From Paracoccaceae bacterium (GTDB lineage Bacteria > Pseudomonadota > Alphaproteobacteria > Rhodobacterales > Rhodobacteraceae), in the NCBI GenBank assembly GCA_013214715.1, contig JABSSB010000013.1, forward strand, positions 1 to 22,309: a stretch of 22,309 nucleotides of DNA. The letters are read 5' to 3'. The translations under genes were made by a program, and so were the position numbers. Positions 1 to 6,818 of the stretch are shown here, in pieces (position 1 is the first letter of the stretch; every line of letters begins with the position of its first letter). The notes under the pieces are model-generated. The model saw nothing but the letters and a program-made list of their open reading frames with translations, ran no database searches and was not told where the DNA came from.

Positions 1-791
1 CAACCTGGCGAAGCTTTGATACTAAATCTGCCGGCTTTTCTCGCTTTCCAGCCATCGCTGATCCTCCAAATTGTGGGGCAAATCTACCCCAGTTGGTGGA
101 CCACTTTCAGGGGCCTACTCCAGGGTTCCGCAACATGACGGGGATGTTCAATCGCGATGCCGAGGTGCGCGTGCTGGGCAGCAAATTCTTTGCCGTCTAC
201 GAGGTCGACGCATTACGGCGCGCGCAGGAGGAGGCCGGGCTGGGTTTTGACAACCACCGCTTGGATGATCTACCCGCAAAAGTTCAGCAGCGCGTTCAGG
301 CGCTTGGCTATGATGTTGACTATTTTGAAACCGGCAAGGTCTTGACCCTGATGATGCAGGACCACGGCGCGGCTTTGGCCAATCTGACGCTCCCAGCGCT
401 CCATCACATCGGTGGCAGCAGTTTCCAGATTTTGATGGATCAAACGCCCGAAACGCTGCGGCAGCGGCTGAACCGGCTTTTGCCCGCAGCGGCGCAGGCC
501 GTGTTGCGGCGCCGGCGCATGGCGCGGCTGCGCGCCCGCTACAGGCACCGCTATGCCAATGCGCCCGAAGCTGAATTGCAGGTCAATGTCGAACAACGCC
601 TGTTGCGTCGCGACCCGGTGCGACAGTATTTTCTGGCGGTGATGCAAGCCCTTTCCAGCCACAAGCCAGCTCCGCTGCCTGTGGTCACTGGGGACAGCGA
701 GACCGACGGAAAAATATGCAATGTGCGATCTGCGATGATTGATCTGTTTGAACGGGATCTGCCCGTCCATCTGGATATTGTATCGGAATGA
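1..791 (+). CDS. Unrecognised protein, 3' part of a gene cut by the window edge (partnered with an HprK-like kinase)
   Basis: The reading frame is open from base 3 with no upstream stop, so the true start lies outside the window and 262 C-terminal residues are visible. An in-frame TTG at 93 is not a convincing start. I do not recognise the family with confidence. Visible features are a GFRNMTGMFNRD segment, an HIGGSS motif at about 405-422, and a strongly basic stretch (RRRRMARLRARYRHR, about 507-552). No membrane segment is evident in the visible part. The HIGG-type motif together with the kinase-like neighbour is vaguely reminiscent of surface-glycan or sulfo/glycosyl-transferase loci, but this is only a guess. 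The stop codon overlaps the next start by ATGA (788-791), so the two genes are almost certainly translationally coupled and work together. Confidence 0.6.
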   Translation, partial: TWRSFDTKSAGFSRFPAIADPPNCGANLPQLVDHFQGPTPGFRNMTGMFNRDAEVRVLGSKFFAVYEVDALRRAQEEAGLGFDNHRLDDLPAKVQQRVQALGYDVDYFETGKVLTLMMQDHGAALANLTLPALHHIGGSSFQILMDQTPETLRQRLNRLLPAAAQAVLRRRRMARLRARYRHRYANAPEAELQVNVEQRLLRRDPVRQYFLAVMQALSSHKPAPLPVVTGDSETDGKICNVRSAMIDLFERDLPVHLDIVSE

Positions 792-1777
792 CATGGGAAG
801 ATCATACCATCTATGGCCTGACCCTGCGCTGCGATCAGGTTTTGCCGGGACTTCGGCGCGGACCCGGCCGTACAGATACCCTGGTAACCCTGCAAACCGT
901 GCCGTCGGATGGCACCAATTGGCCAGAGCCACCAGGCCCGATGATTTATCGCAGCGGGGGAGAGGCCAGCCCGGGGCAGCCCTTCCTGTCTGTATGGCCG
1001 GGTCCAGGTTCAAGTTGGGCGGCAGAACTGCGCTGCGTTGATGCGCAAGGTGGGGTGCGGTTTCTGATTTCAGCGGACGGGGCGCAAATTCGTGCCGAAT
1101 TATCCCGCGGTTACCTGTTGCTGGATGGGTTGGCCTATCTGCTTGGTCCTGTGATCGGCGCGGTTCTACGACTGCGCCGGATCCCGTGTTTGCATGCCGC
1201 TGTTCTGCGCGGTGCCAATGGCGCCTTTGCCATCATCGGGCCCAAGGGCATGGGAAAATCTACGCTGGCGGCCTTTTGTGCCTCGCGGGGCGTTCCCGTG
1301 CTGTCGGATGATGTCGCGGTGCTTGGGATGTCGACGAACGGCGTAAGGGTCGATCCCGGCTATCCCCGATTGCGCCTTTGGCCCAACACGCTCCGCCATC
1401 TTGGCCATAAAGAGGCCGACCATTTGCCACGCATTTTGCGAGGGTCTGAAAAGCGGTTTTTGGACCTTGAGACAAACGACGTGGCCGGCCCCTGGCGTTA
1501 TGAGAGCATGTCTCAGCCATTGCGCGCGATCTTTCGTTTGTCGGGCCGCGGGCCTGATGATGCCTTCAGCATAGAGCCTATGCAGAAATCCACCGCCTTG
1601 ATCGAGCTTGCCGCAAATGGCTATCCGCATTTCAATCTGGCGCCGACCGAGACAGCGTGGAATTTTGGCCAAATGCGGCAAGTTGTTGATCTGGTTCCGG
1701 TCAAACAGGTCTCGCTGCCGGATGGGATCGACCATTTGCCACAAGTCGCTGAGGCCCTGCTGTCCGAAGTGGCCTAG
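788..1777 (+). CDS. HPr kinase (HprK)-like P-loop protein
   Basis: This 329-residue protein has a Walker A motif GPKGMGKST at residues 151-159, embedded in the HprK-type context 'LHAAVLRGANGAFAIIGPKG' (ending at 154). An acidic pair, LSDDVAVLG (D174, D175), stands where HprK carries its Walker B-like acidic residues. True alphaproteobacterial HprK is much shorter (about 145 residues) and sits with PTS genes. This longer form, with about 130 extra N-terminal residues and no PTS gene nearby, belongs to the loose group of HprK-related kinases found beside peptide- or glycan-modification genes. The ATG at 788 overlaps the upstream stop. The substrate is unknown. The gene ends 26 bp from the convergent MFS gene with no obvious terminator between them. 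Confidence is high for the fold and low for the function. Confidence 0.75.
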   Translation: MTWEDHTIYGLTLRCDQVLPGLRRGPGRTDTLVTLQTVPSDGTNWPEPPGPMIYRSGGEASPGQPFLSVWPGPGSSWAAELRCVDAQGGVRFLISADGAQIRAELSRGYLLLDGLAYLLGPVIGAVLRLRRIPCLHAAVLRGANGAFAIIGPKGMGKSTLAAFCASRGVPVLSDDVAVLGMSTNGVRVDPGYPRLRLWPNTLRHLGHKEADHLPRILRGSEKRFLDLETNDVAGPWRYESMSQPLRAIFRLSGRGPDDAFSIEPMQKSTALIELAANGYPHFNLAPTETAWNFGQMRQVVDLVPVKQVSLPDGIDHLPQVAEALLSEVA

Positions 1778-1803
1778 CCGGGTCTATCCTGCGCCCAAAC
1801 CGC

Positions 1804-3039
1804 CTAGCCATCATGTTTGTTCTGCCCACGAAACCGGCTCGTCAAGCGGCCGATTTGAAACGACGTGCGGGGCGTGTAGACATAGCGTGTTCGGGGTTCG
1901 ATGCCGGGCCGTGCGCTCATCCGAACAAGGCCAAAAGTGATCAGCCCAAGATGACCGACGGCGATGAAGCCAAACAACGCATCCGGACCAAAGCTGTCGA
2001 TCAAGCGTGAAACAACAAGCGGGGATGCAATCGCGCCCAAGGCATAAAAGAACATCAGCGCGGCAGAGAGTTCGACCCGCTCTTCATCTTTGGCGTAATC
2101 ATGCGCATGGGCGGCCGCGATGGAGAAGATCGGGAAGGTCGTCAGGCCGAAAAAGGCAGATGCTGCGAAAATCAGGCTGGGAGAGCTTGCTGTCAGGCTG
2201 GCTGACACAGCGCAACTGCCCATCGCGGCTGCTGAAAACAGGATCAGAACCCAGCGTCGGTCCACCTTGTCTGCGATCCAGCCTGCCGGCACCTGCGCCA
2301 ATGCGCCCCCTAGAACGAAGGCGGCCAGAAACAGACCAATCTGGTCGGGGCGCAGCCCGACCTCTTGGCCATAGATTGGACCGACCATCCGAAAGGCCGC
2401 CGCAGTCAGGCCCGCGACCAGAACACCCGCCGCCGCCATGGGAGAGCGGGCAAAAGCCAGCCGGGGGCGCAAACGCGGCGCGCCAGTGGTTGATGGCGGG
2501 GTCAGTGTGGTCAGGGTCAGCGGCAGCAAGGCAGCGCAGCAGAAAATCGCCAGAATGTTGTAGGAAATGTAATGCGCAGGCTCCAACACGCCGATCAGCA
2601 TCTGCGCCGCAAGAGAACCTGTGAGGTCCACAACCCTGTAAATGCCCGTGGTGCGCCCCCGCGTTTCATTCGTCACCTTGGCGTTCAACCACGCCTCAAT
2701 CACGGTATAGCAGCCTGCCACACACATGCCCGACGCCACCCGCATCACTGCCCAGGGGATTGGCGCGATAATCACCATATGCAGCAAAAGCCCAATCGCC
2801 CCGAGCGCGGTAAAAGTCGCGAAGGCGCGGGAATGGCCAATCGTGCCCATCAGCCGCGGCGCCCACCAGCAGCCGATGAAAAATCCCAGAAAATGCGCCG
2901 AGCCAAGAAGGCCCACCTGTTCGGTGGTGAAATCCAGCGCCAGACCGGACAAAGCGTCCAGCGGCCCCACACCGCCCGACGACAATTGCAAGAGTAGGAC
3001 AGACAGAAACAGAGCAGCGAAGGAGATCAGCAGGCGCAT
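1804..3039 (-). CDS. Major facilitator superfamily transporter (YcaD-like)
   Basis: About 411 residues starting at MRLLISFAAL, with roughly twelve hydrophobic segments, as expected for an inner-membrane MFS exporter or permease. MFS signatures are visible: an N-terminal half with GLLGSAHFLGFFIGCWWAPR followed by an MGTIGHSR loop, and a C-terminal half with the loop WIADKVDRRW, which matches the G-x-x-x-D-(R/K)-x-G-R-(R/K) family pattern. The frame stays open 52 codons further upstream, but that extension is polar, Arg/Lys-rich and runs towards yceI, so I chose the ATG at 3039, which directly starts the first membrane helix. No clear Shine-Dalgarno precedes it. It lies 79 bp downstream of the YceI gene on the same strand and may share its transcript. 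The substrate cannot be read from the sequence. Confidence 0.85.
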   Translation of the reverse strand: MRLLISFAALFLSVLLLQLSSGGVGPLDALSGLALDFTTEQVGLLGSAHFLGFFIGCWWAPRLMGTIGHSRAFATFTALGAIGLLLHMVIIAPIPWAVMRVASGMCVAGCYTVIEAWLNAKVTNETRGRTTGIYRVVDLTGSLAAQMLIGVLEPAHYISYNILAIFCCAALLPLTLTTLTPPSTTGAPRLRPRLAFARSPMAAAGVLVAGLTAAAFRMVGPIYGQEVGLRPDQIGLFLAAFVLGGALAQVPAGWIADKVDRRWVLILFSAAAMGSCAVSASLTASSPSLIFAASAFFGLTTFPIFSIAAAHAHDYAKDEERVELSAALMFFYALGAIASPLVVSRLIDSFGPDALFGFIAVGHLGLITFGLVRMSARPGIEPRTRYVYTPRTSFQIGRLTSRFRGQNKHDG

Positions 3040-3118
3040 AATGCACAAGATGTCGCGTGAATTTATCTGCGCTGCTGTCCGGTTTTCGACCTGACGGGGT
3101 CGTTTTTTCCTGTTTGGT

Positions 3119-3706
3119 TCAAACGCCGCGGATTTTTGCGCGGATGTCGAGCGTGACGGTATCCGCCACAAGCTGCGCGTATCCCGTGGCGCCAAAGGCC
3201 GCGCGGCTCAGGCTGCCGGTCAGTTGCGCGCTGAGCCGTTCCAGATCGTCCACCGCGCTGCCCGGCGCCCGATACAGGGCCGCGTCCAGCGTGATCGGGC
3301 GCGTGATGTCGCGCAGGGTCAGGTCGCCTGTGATTTTTGCACCGCCAGAAATCCGCCCATCAGGACCAAGCTGAACCCGGCGTGATTTGAATCGGATGCG
3401 GGGAAATTCATCGACCCCCAACACCAAAGGAGACCGCAACGCATCAAGCGCGAAGGGCGCGGGCGTATATGCGCCTTGTGCATCCAGTTCCACATCAACG
3501 GTCGACGCTTCGAGCCGATTGGTATCCAGCAGGATATCCGCTCGCAGGATTGGAATGCTGCCGCGCGTGGGCAGGCCCGACATGATGAATTGAAACCCGA
3601 CCTCGGATCCGGCTGTGTCCAGCACATAGCGCCGGGGCGCGGCTTGGGCGGGCAGGGCGGTCAGGCAGGCGAGCCCGGCAAGGGCGGCGCGGCGGGTCAG
3701 CGGCAT
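3119..3706 (-). CDS. YceI family secreted lipid-binding (lipocalin-like) protein
   Basis: 195 residues. YceI proteins are periplasmic beta-barrels that bind isoprenoid or other amphiphilic molecules. The N-terminus is a signal peptide, MPLTRRAALAGLACLTALPA, with cleavage likely after AQA; the twin arginine makes Tat export possible, though Sec cannot be excluded. The mature part shows the YceI pattern: YVLDTAGSEVGFQF at its start, a central region ending in FPRIRFKSRRV, and ITGDLTLRDITRPITLDAAL. The frame is open to 3766, but the ATG at 3706 follows a good Shine-Dalgarno (AGGGGAGAG, 3712-3720 on the minus strand), and a -10-like TATAAT lies at 3765-3770, on top of the longer start. The start at 3706 is therefore well supported. 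Its ligand is unknown. Confidence 0.88.
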   Translation of the reverse strand: MPLTRRAALAGLACLTALPAQAAPRRYVLDTAGSEVGFQFIMSGLPTRGSIPILRADILLDTNRLEASTVDVELDAQGAYTPAPFALDALRSPLVLGVDEFPRIRFKSRRVQLGPDGRISGGAKITGDLTLRDITRPITLDAALYRAPGSAVDDLERLSAQLTGSLSRAAFGATGYAQLVADTVTLDIRAKIRGV

Positions 3707-3711
3707 GTGAT

Positions 3712-3720
3712 CTCTCCCCT
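3712..3720 (-). promoter_or_regulatory. Ribosome binding site of the YceI gene
   Basis: On the minus strand AGGGGAGAG sits just upstream of the ATG at 3706; its AGGGGAG core ends 7 bases before the start. This decides the start against the upstream in-frame ATG at 3766. Confidence 0.75.
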
Positions 3721-3764
3721 TTGTGCAAACGATAGCCGATGCCGGGGCGTTTGACAGGTAAGCC

Positions 3765-3793
3765 ATTATATCATTTGCGTGAGCCCGCGTGAC
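3765..3793 (-). promoter_or_regulatory. Probable promoter of the YceI gene
   Basis: A perfect TATAAT lies on the minus strand at 3770-3765. With a 17-bp spacer the -35 position (3793-3788) reads GTCACG, which matches TTGACA at three of six positions. The predicted leader is about 50 nt and ends in the strong ribosome binding site before the ATG at 3706. The -35 is weak, so this is a prediction. Confidence 0.5.
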
Positions 3794-3798
3794 TGGCG

Positions 3799-4416
3799 TC
3801 AGGGCCGGGCTGCTTCTGACAGTGGGGCGTGATGCAGCCGCACCGTGCCGTCAGGGCGGGTGGCGATCCAGGCGCAGGGGGGCAGGGTGCGGGCGCGCCG
3901 CCGCTCCAACTGCCAGCCGGGCTGACCCGATTTATGGGCCGCGGTCATATGCCACCGCGTTTCAACCCCCGCCGCGCCGCCATCACCGGGTGTCAGGATC
4001 AGACCCAGCGGAGGCTTGCCCATCTGCCCGCCCTGATCGGCAGCCAGATGCAGACGGCGCACTGGCGTCAGAGGCGGAGGCTCGGGCAATTCACAGATCA
4101 CCAACGGGACAGCGCCAGAGCGCAGGCTTTCTTCCATGCACCACAGCAGATCTTCAGCCCGACCGGGGCGCACGAAGAGCAGACGTCCGGGGCACAGTGT
4201 GTCGGCCACCCCGTCGCCATGCAATTGATCCGGGCGCCAGGCCGGGGCGATCCACAGCACGGGGCCGGACGTGGCCGCCGCCAGCCACAGCGCAAGCGTC
4301 CAGCGCGCCGGGCCACAGATCTCATGGGCGCGTCCCGTGGTCAGCGACACCTGCTCATGAAACTGCAAGGCGGGCCGTGGCGTTTCGGAACGGCGGGTGA
4401 GAAAGGCAGCGGTCAT
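3799..4416 (-). CDS. imuA: ImuA family (SulA/RecA-like) SOS mutagenesis protein
   Basis: 205 residues, complete for this family. ImuA is a RecA-related accessory protein without a Walker A motif. With ImuB and the polymerase DnaE2 it makes up the damage-induced translesion mutasome of many alphaproteobacteria. Family features seen here: GRAHEICGPARWTLAL near residue 28, the segment FVRPGRAEDLLWCMEESLRS near residues 81-100, TPVRRLHLAA, and a C-terminal RRRAR region. The gene has a textbook LexA-controlled promoter immediately before the ATG (see separate entries), which agrees with the assignment. The only possible start is the ATG at 4416: an in-frame TAG lies 24 bases upstream and no alternative start codon intervenes. 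No imuB or dnaE2 lies beside it; the next gene downstream is yceI-like and the one upstream encodes a DUF4329 protein. Confidence 0.85.
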   Translation of the reverse strand: MTAAFLTRRSETPRPALQFHEQVSLTTGRAHEICGPARWTLALWLAAATSGPVLWIAPAWRPDQLHGDGVADTLCPGRLLFVRPGRAEDLLWCMEESLRSGAVPLVICELPEPPPLTPVRRLHLAADQGGQMGKPPLGLILTPGDGGAAGVETRWHMTAAHKSGQPGWQLERRRARTLPPCAWIATRPDGTVRLHHAPLSEAARP

Positions 4417-4422
4417 AGGAGG

Positions 4423-4451
4423 ATTATAATTTGTTCGCTATTTGTTCTCAA
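4423..4451 (-). promoter_or_regulatory. Promoter of imuA, predicted to give a leaderless mRNA
   Basis: On the minus strand the -35 is TTGAGA (4451-4446), the spacer is 17 bp, and the -10 is a perfect TATAAT (4428-4423). Six bases (TCCTCC, 4422-4417) separate the -10 from the A of the ATG at 4416, exactly where transcription should begin. No Shine-Dalgarno is possible; the bases before the ATG are in fact complementary to one. Confidence 0.85.
4433..4447 (-). promoter_or_regulatory. LexA binding site (SOS box)
   Basis: The sequence is GAAC-AAATAGC-GAAC on the minus strand (GTTC-N7-GTTC on the plus strand), the direct-repeat LexA box established for alphaproteobacteria. It overlaps the -35 hexamer and the spacer of the imuA promoter, the expected place for repression. 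Confidence 0.88.
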
Positions 4452-4478
4452 CGATTCTGTTGGGTCGTCTGGCGCCGC

Positions 4479-4997
4479 TCAGTTTCCGAAAATCTCTTCG
4501 ATCTCATGCAAGAGATAATAGGGGGCCACATCACCATCGGCCCCGTTCGGCATATCCGGATCAATCGGCATACAGCCCGCCTGACAGACTTGCCGGCTTG
4601 AGCCGTCGCGCCAGTCAATCACCCAGAACCGCCCGCCGGGGGTCGATACAAAGCCGAAAAGCTGCTCAACCATGTCGCTCCAGACATCATCGGTGGAGGG
4701 GATTTCGCTTTCATAGCGTGGCGACCAGGCGCCATGTGTGTGATAGGATGCGACCACCTCGACCGCGCCATCAGGGTCCAGCGGCGTGCAAGAGGCGCGT
4801 CGCCCGCGCCGGGGTGTCGAGGCAATTAAAGCCCCGTCAGCATCAATCCCGATGGTGCCACAAAATTCGCGATTTCGGTCAAAACTGCGCTGCTGCAGCT
4901 CGAACAGGATGTCTCCTGCGAAATCAATCAGACCAGCATCCTGCGCAGCGCATGTCTGGGCATAGAGCACAGACATACAAACATAAGCCCAACGCAT
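4479..4997 (-). CDS. Exported DUF4329 (JAMM/JAB-like metallopeptidase fold) protein
   Basis: 172 residues. A short N-terminal hydrophobic stretch (MRWAYVCMSVLYAQTCA) looks like a signal peptide. The core resembles DUF4329 with a JAMM-like metal site: an upstream glutamate in REFCGTIG (E44), then SYHTHGAWSP (H86, H88), then IPSTDDVW (S101, D103/D104), which can form the H-x-H...S-x-x-D pattern. DUF4329 domains are also known as modules of larger secreted or toxin-type proteins; here the domain stands alone. Several cysteines (C46, C70, C138, C142) could form disulfides outside the cytoplasm. The ATG lies only two bases after the T-run of the upstream terminator and has no Shine-Dalgarno, so its expression is puzzling. 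M8 is an alternative start but would leave almost no signal peptide. Its substrate is unknown. Confidence 0.7.
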   Translation of the reverse strand: MRWAYVCMSVLYAQTCAAQDAGLIDFAGDILFELQQRSFDRNREFCGTIGIDADGALIASTPRRGRRASCTPLDPDGAVEVVASYHTHGAWSPRYESEIPSTDDVWSDMVEQLFGFVSTPGGRFWVIDWRDGSSRQVCQAGCMPIDPDMPNGADGDVAPYYLLHEIEEIFGN

Positions 4998-4999
4998 CC

Positions 5000-5033
5000 A
5001 AAAAAGGCAGCGCGCCGAATAGGGCGCGCTGCC
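5000..5033 (-). terminator. Rho-independent terminator of the solute-binding protein gene
   Basis: A perfect 11-bp GC-rich stem (arms 5006-5016 and 5023-5033, 6-nt loop) is followed on the minus strand by six T residues (5005-5000). It begins 7 bp after the stop codon of the ABC solute-binding protein gene. Confidence 0.92.
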
Positions 5034-5039
5034 GTCACA

Positions 5040-6620
5040 TCAGTTCAGGGTGAAATACTTGAACTTGGCGGCGTCATCCGGGGCCACGATGGTGCCCACA
5101 TTCGACTTCATGCCCCAGTTCAGCACCTGATGGTGGATCGGGATATACAGCTGCTGATCCTGCACCACGGTCCAGATATCAGCGATCATGCCATCACGCT
5201 TTTCCAGATCGGTTTCCGATGCCAGAGCCTGGATCTGCATGTCCAGATCGGGGTTCGTGAAGCGCGTGCCATTCCATGAGCCGTATTTATCACCTTTGGT
5301 GTGCACAAGGAAGTTGAACACATATTCCGAGTCATAGGTCGGAACGCCCCAGCCCAGCATGTAGAAATCCGTTTCGAGATTGTTGATCAGCGGGAAATGC
5401 TGCGCCTTGGGTTTGGCGTCGAGGTTCACGGTCACACCGATCTGCGCCAGCATCCCAACCGCGGCCTGACAAATCGCTTCGTCATTGATGTAGCGGTCAT
5501 TGGGGCAGTCCAACTGAATCGAGAACCCGTTGCCATAGCCCGCTTCGGCCATCAGCGCCTTGGCGGCATCCAGATCGGTCTTCGACGAGGCGTCCATCTC
5601 TTTGGTCCAGCCATTCACGAAGGGCGGAGCGATCATGCCCGCCGGCTCAGATTGGCCGCGCATCACAACCTGCTGGATCGCGTCGCGATTGATCGCCAGC
5701 GACATGGCGCGGCGCACGCGCACATCGGCCAGCGGGTTCGTGCCATCCACATTGTCCGATGCCAGATCGGTATCACCCTGGTTCATACCAAAGAAAATTA
5801 CCCGGTTCTGCGGCGCGGTGCGCACATCCAGACCATCGGTGCCGGCCACACGCTGCAGATCCTGGACGGGCACATCCTGGATGAAGTCCACTTCGCCCGA
5901 GAGCAGCGCGGCGACGCGGGTCGCGGCGTTCTGGATCGGGGTATAGATCAGCTCGGTCACTTCCATCGGAAACTCGCTGGCGCCCCAGTAGTTTTCGTTG
6001 ATGGTCATCACGGTGCGCACGTCGGGTTCACGGCTGACCAGTGTGTAGGGGCCGGTTCCGTTGGCATTGAGCGAGGCAAAAGTCGTCTCTCCGCCCTCGT
6101 AATCCTGCACCTCAACCGCGCCATTGGCTTCGGCCCAAGTCTTGTCCATCATGAACATATTGGTCAGGTTCGACGGCATGATCGGGTTTGGACCGCCGGT
6201 TTCAATTTCGACCGTGTATTTGTCGGCGGCGCGCACCTCGGTCACCGACGCGAGCAGTTCCTTGTAATCGGAATTGGTCGACATCGCACGGTTCAGCGAA
6301 AACACCACGTCTTCGCTGTCAAATTCGGACCCATCATGGAAGCTGACGCCTTCACGCAGTTTGAAAATCCAGACATTCGGGTTGTCTTCCGAGGGGCCCC
6401 ATTCGGTGGCGAGGACCGGCACGATCGCACCGGTCATGTCACGCATGATCAGCGGTTCCATGATCTGATGTGCCAGCGCCGAGGTCGGGCCTTCGTTCTG
6501 GGCATGCGGGTCCAGCGTCAGCGCATCACCCGCGCGTGCCCAACGCAGCGTTTCGGCGCTGGCAGCGCCTGCAATCAAGGCGGTCGCGCTGGCGGCGGCC
6601 AGCAAGGTTCTGAGTTTCAT
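5040..6620 (-). CDS. ABC transporter substrate-binding protein, family 5 (DppA/OppA type)
   Basis: 526 residues, the usual length for the periplasmic peptide/nickel/oligosaccharide-type binding proteins that deliver solutes to an ABC importer. The signal peptide is MKLRTLLAAASATALIAGAA, followed by SAETLRWA with likely cleavage after ASA. Family features include LRWARAGDALTLDPHAQNEG, 'VWIFKLREGVSFHDGSEFDS' and 'DVRVRRAMSLAINRDAI'. The Shine-Dalgarno (AAGGGAGA) lies about 9 bases before the ATG. The gene is transcribed away from the hydantoinase operon and ends in a strong terminator, so no permease or ATPase gene follows it here; it must work with components encoded elsewhere. The neighbouring operon suggests a cyclic amide, amino-acid or peptide-like ligand, but that is inference. 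A promoter and a leader hairpin are listed separately. Confidence 0.92.
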   Translation of the reverse strand: MKLRTLLAAASATALIAGAASAETLRWARAGDALTLDPHAQNEGPTSALAHQIMEPLIMRDMTGAIVPVLATEWGPSEDNPNVWIFKLREGVSFHDGSEFDSEDVVFSLNRAMSTNSDYKELLASVTEVRAADKYTVEIETGGPNPIMPSNLTNMFMMDKTWAEANGAVEVQDYEGGETTFASLNANGTGPYTLVSREPDVRTVMTINENYWGASEFPMEVTELIYTPIQNAATRVAALLSGEVDFIQDVPVQDLQRVAGTDGLDVRTAPQNRVIFFGMNQGDTDLASDNVDGTNPLADVRVRRAMSLAINRDAIQQVVMRGQSEPAGMIAPPFVNGWTKEMDASSKTDLDAAKALMAEAGYGNGFSIQLDCPNDRYINDEAICQAAVGMLAQIGVTVNLDAKPKAQHFPLINNLETDFYMLGWGVPTYDSEYVFNFLVHTKGDKYGSWNGTRFTNPDLDMQIQALASETDLEKRDGMIADIWTVVQDQQLYIPIHHQVLNWGMKSNVGTIVAPDDAAKFKYFTLN

Positions 6621-6646
6621 TGAGTCTTTCTCCCTTCAGGTTCTTT

Positions 6647-6669
6647 GCCCGCAGTTTTGAAGTGCGGGC
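6647..6669 (-). promoter_or_regulatory. Leader hairpin in the 5' UTR of the solute-binding protein mRNA
   Basis: A 7-bp perfect inverted repeat (GCCCGCA / TGCGGGC, arms 6647-6653 and 6663-6669) has a 9-nt A/T-rich loop. It lies between the predicted promoter and the ribosome binding site. On the minus strand it is followed by AAAGAA rather than a T-run, so it is not a normal terminator. It may stabilise the mRNA or bind a regulator. Confidence 0.45.
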
Positions 6670-6737
6670 GTTCGGCAGGCCAGTACCTGTCCGATTTTCT
6701 GTCAACTCCTGGGCATCCCCACACCCGGACTGCCGCG

Positions 6738-6765
6738 ACTTTAGGCGCTAAACCAGGGATGTCAA
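6738..6765 (-). promoter_or_regulatory. Probable promoter of the solute-binding protein gene
   Basis: On the minus strand there is a perfect -35 TTGACA (6765-6760), a 16-bp spacer, and TAAAGT (6743-6738), which matches TATAAT at four of six positions. The predicted leader is about 110 nt and contains the hairpin at 6647-6669. Confidence 0.6.
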
Positions 6766-6776
6766 AGGCTTGCCAA

Positions 6777-6805
6777 ACAGATTTCTCTGTGGCGATCTGA
6801 CGTCA
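6777..6805. promoter_or_regulatory. Two small dyads upstream of the hydantoinase operon (candidate operators)
   Basis: ACAGA-TTTC-TCTGT (6777-6790) is a 14-bp dyad, and TGACGTCA (6798-6805) is a perfect 8-bp palindrome ending 13 bases before the ATG at 6819. They lie in the 198-bp divergent region where an operon regulator would be expected to act. No convincing plus-strand -10/-35 pair was found, and no regulator gene is in the window. Chance occurrence is possible. Confidence 0.3.
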
Positions 6806-6818
6806 AAGGTAGGGACTC

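Noticed and set aside
3751..3771. TTTGACA on the plus strand as a promoter for a plus-strand gene
   Set aside because: No -10 at a proper distance and no plus-strand gene follows; the minus-strand TATAAT for the YceI gene explains the AT-rich stretch.
5301..6623. A 440-residue open frame on the plus strand opposite the solute-binding protein gene
   Set aside because: His/Arg-rich composition with no recognisable domain; it is the antisense shadow of a clear gene with signal peptide, ribosome binding site and terminator.
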